Assembly (NCBI GenBank): GCA_903944085.1
Contig: CAJAQO010000265.1
Coordinates: forward strand, 1 to 34,132
DNA from: an uncultured Verrucomicrobia subdivision 3 bacterium
Lineage (GTDB): Bacteria; Verrucomicrobiota; Verrucomicrobiia; Limisphaerales; UBA11358
Length of the DNA: 34,132 nt
Direction: 5' to 3'
The notes below the pieces were generated by a model. That model was not told the DNA's origin and did not search any database. It was given only the letters and a program-made list of their open reading frames with translations. Shown here in pieces: positions 33,486 through 34,132 of the stretch; position 1 is the first letter of the stretch; each line of letters begins with the position of its first letter. The position numbers and the translations under genes were made by a program.

Positions 33486-33547
33486 AACAACCAAGTAACC
33501 AAGCAACCAAGTCGGCAAACCTTTGTTCCTTCGTTCCTTTGTTGTTC
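33486..33547. repeat. octamer-word palindrome (CCAAGTAA / TTTGTTCC)
   Basis: The left half reads CCAAGTAA, CCAAGCAA, CCAAG; the right half TTTGTTCC, TTCGTTCC, TTTGTTG. The halves are imperfectly complementary. The right end runs into the stop codon of the protease pseudogene at 33546-33548. Confidence 0.75.
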
Positions 33548-33700
33548 AATAAACGAGAACCAAAACCGCCGCGTCCTGCGCCGACTTCACCACATCCTCA
33601 AACGATTCATCCTTCGTGTTCGGTTCCTTGAGTTTTGCGGCCACGTCCGGCACCGATTCGAGGAAGCTCAAGAGCAGGCTGCTCTCCACCGCGTAATTCA

Positions 33701-33722
33701 CATGGTGGCCGTCCGCAAGGAC
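33701..33722. repeat. 22-bp repeat, copy A (CATGGTGGCC...GCAAGGAC)
   Basis: Identical over 22 bases to copy B at 33899-33920. It breaks the protease frame between PE and NYAV. Confidence 0.9.
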
Positions 33723-33748
33723 TCCGGCAGCGACCCGGTGGCCGCCAA

Positions 33749-33807
33749 CCCCGTGAAATAATTCAGGGCAAAGCCTTGCCGCAACCGTGAAAACCTATTT
33801 CACGGGG
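33749..33807. mobile_element. 59-bp palindromic insertion with perfect 12-bp ends
   Basis: CCCCGTGAAATA at 33749-33760 is repeated exactly inverted at 33796-33807. A smaller hairpin GGCAA-AGCC-TTGCC lies at its centre. It interrupts the protease coding sequence between ALA and ATGSLPE and supplies a TGA stop. Confidence 0.88.
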
Positions 33808-33898
33808 CCAGCGCCGCCGCCGCATCCAGCTTGGCCGCCACGATGCCCACCACGTTGCCGCGCGCATCTACCAATGCCCCGCCGGAATTGCTCGGCGG

Positions 33899-33920
33899 CA
33901 TGGTGGCCGTCCGCAAGGAC
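33899..33920. repeat. 22-bp repeat, copy B
   Basis: Identical to copy A. It sits between PRFFQ and SNSGG of the protease, where family members have about seven conserved residues that are missing here, so it replaced rather than simply split the sequence. Confidence 0.9.
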
Positions 33921-33971
33921 CTGGAAAAAGCGCGGGTCATCCGCCGCGCCCGCCAGCGACGCGATTTCCCC

Positions 33972-33993
33972 CGTGGTGGCCGTGCGCCAGCAC
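33972..33993. repeat. 22-bp repeat, diverged copy C
   Basis: Matches copies A and B at 18 of 22 positions (CGTGGTGGCC...GCCAGCAC). It lies at the first frame break of the protease, between GFAPKV and TTGEIAS. Confidence 0.7.
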
Positions 33994-34132
33994 CTTGGGC
34001 GCAAACCCCTGCAACCCGATGTCCGGGAAATCCACCGTGGCCACCGTCCCGCCCAGTTTCACCGTGCGACTGGCGGCAATAGGCAGCGGTGCAAACCGCC
34101 CAACGGCTTTCAACAAAGCCAGATCATTCGCC

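Larger units (their letters stand above)
33546..34132 (-). pseudogene. broken trypsin-like serine protease, 3' part
   Basis: Read on the minus strand, pieces of one protein appear in successive frames. From the window edge: ANDLALLKAVGRFAPLPIAA (the NDLALL segment holds the catalytic Asp) up to LQGFAPKV; then TTGEIASLAGAADDPRFFQ; then NSGGALVDARGNVVGIVAAK (catalytic Ser) ending ALAP at a TGA; then ATGSLPE; then VNYAVESSLLLSFLESVPDV to a proper end at VLVLVY. Each break coincides with a 22-bp repeat copy or a 59-bp palindrome. At the second break the residues that normally precede NSGG are lost. The start of the gene lies beyond 34132. Confidence 0.85.

Noticed and set aside
33546-34132. frameshifts in the protease as sequencing errors
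   Set aside because: The breaks coincide with 22-bp repeats and a 59-bp palindrome with an in-frame TGA; single-base errors cannot explain this, though mis-assembly remains possible.

Overview
The window looks like a chromosomal piece of a high-GC Gram-negative bacterium, most likely a verrucomicrobium of the Pedosphaera/Limisphaera type. Evidence: a FadL outer-membrane porin, a probable exosortase-sorted protein with a VPD...transmembrane tail, a GH43 galactosidase-like enzyme, a four-helix-bundle (S23/IVS-type) cassette, and many small palindromic repeats built from 6- to 8-base words. The phylum is an inference; no rRNA or ribosomal-protein gene is present to settle it.

Layout. 1-4150 (minus): proC, then a probable aroF-type DAHP synthase / SDR oxidoreductase / FadL operon. 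4200-6122: a hexamer hairpin, a Sel1-repeat protein (plus) and trpD (minus) with a heptamer-repeat insertion. 6136-6780 has no convincing gene; it holds an 18-unit, 21-bp degenerate array followed by three 26-bp units whose palindromic arms co-vary. 6781-9186: a lone flagellin gene (minus), then a protein of unknown family (plus) ending at a strong terminator. 9301-13071: a MacA/MacB-type export operon (adaptor, ATPase, permease), with a four-helix-bundle cassette between ATPase and permease and the stump of a second copy between adaptor and ATPase. 13149-14156: Sua5/TsaC, also carrying heptamer insertions. 14159-18689 (minus): PAS histidine kinase, NtrC-type sigma-54 activator and GT-C membrane glycosyltransferase. 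18690-19345: a second 21-bp array with a different core (TTGCGACG) plus hairpins. 19346-21135 (plus): a distant paralogue of the unknown protein at 8431, a probable CTERM-sorted protein and a small SHOCT lipoprotein. 21412-24748 (plus): phosphotransacetylase, a detached BioD-like/DRTGG regulatory subunit, and hisC. 24873-26177: a CPA2 antiporter. 26327-28486 (minus): an Idh/MocA dehydrogenase and DegT aminotransferase pair typical of amino-sugar synthesis. 28585-32394: a molybdenum-cofactor cluster in two divergent arms (moaA-moaD-moaE and moeA-moaC-mogA). 32437-33423: secreted GH43-like enzyme. 33546-34132 (minus): 3' part of a broken trypsin-like protease gene containing two identical copies and one diverged copy of a 22-bp repeat and a 59-bp palindrome.

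Most genes are ordinary metabolism. The unusual content is the repeats: two helically phased 21-bp arrays, co-varying 26-bp hairpins, low-complexity palindromes in many gaps and in some coding regions (trpD, sua5, the histidine kinase 3' end, the protease pseudogene), and a probable mobile four-helix-bundle cassette.
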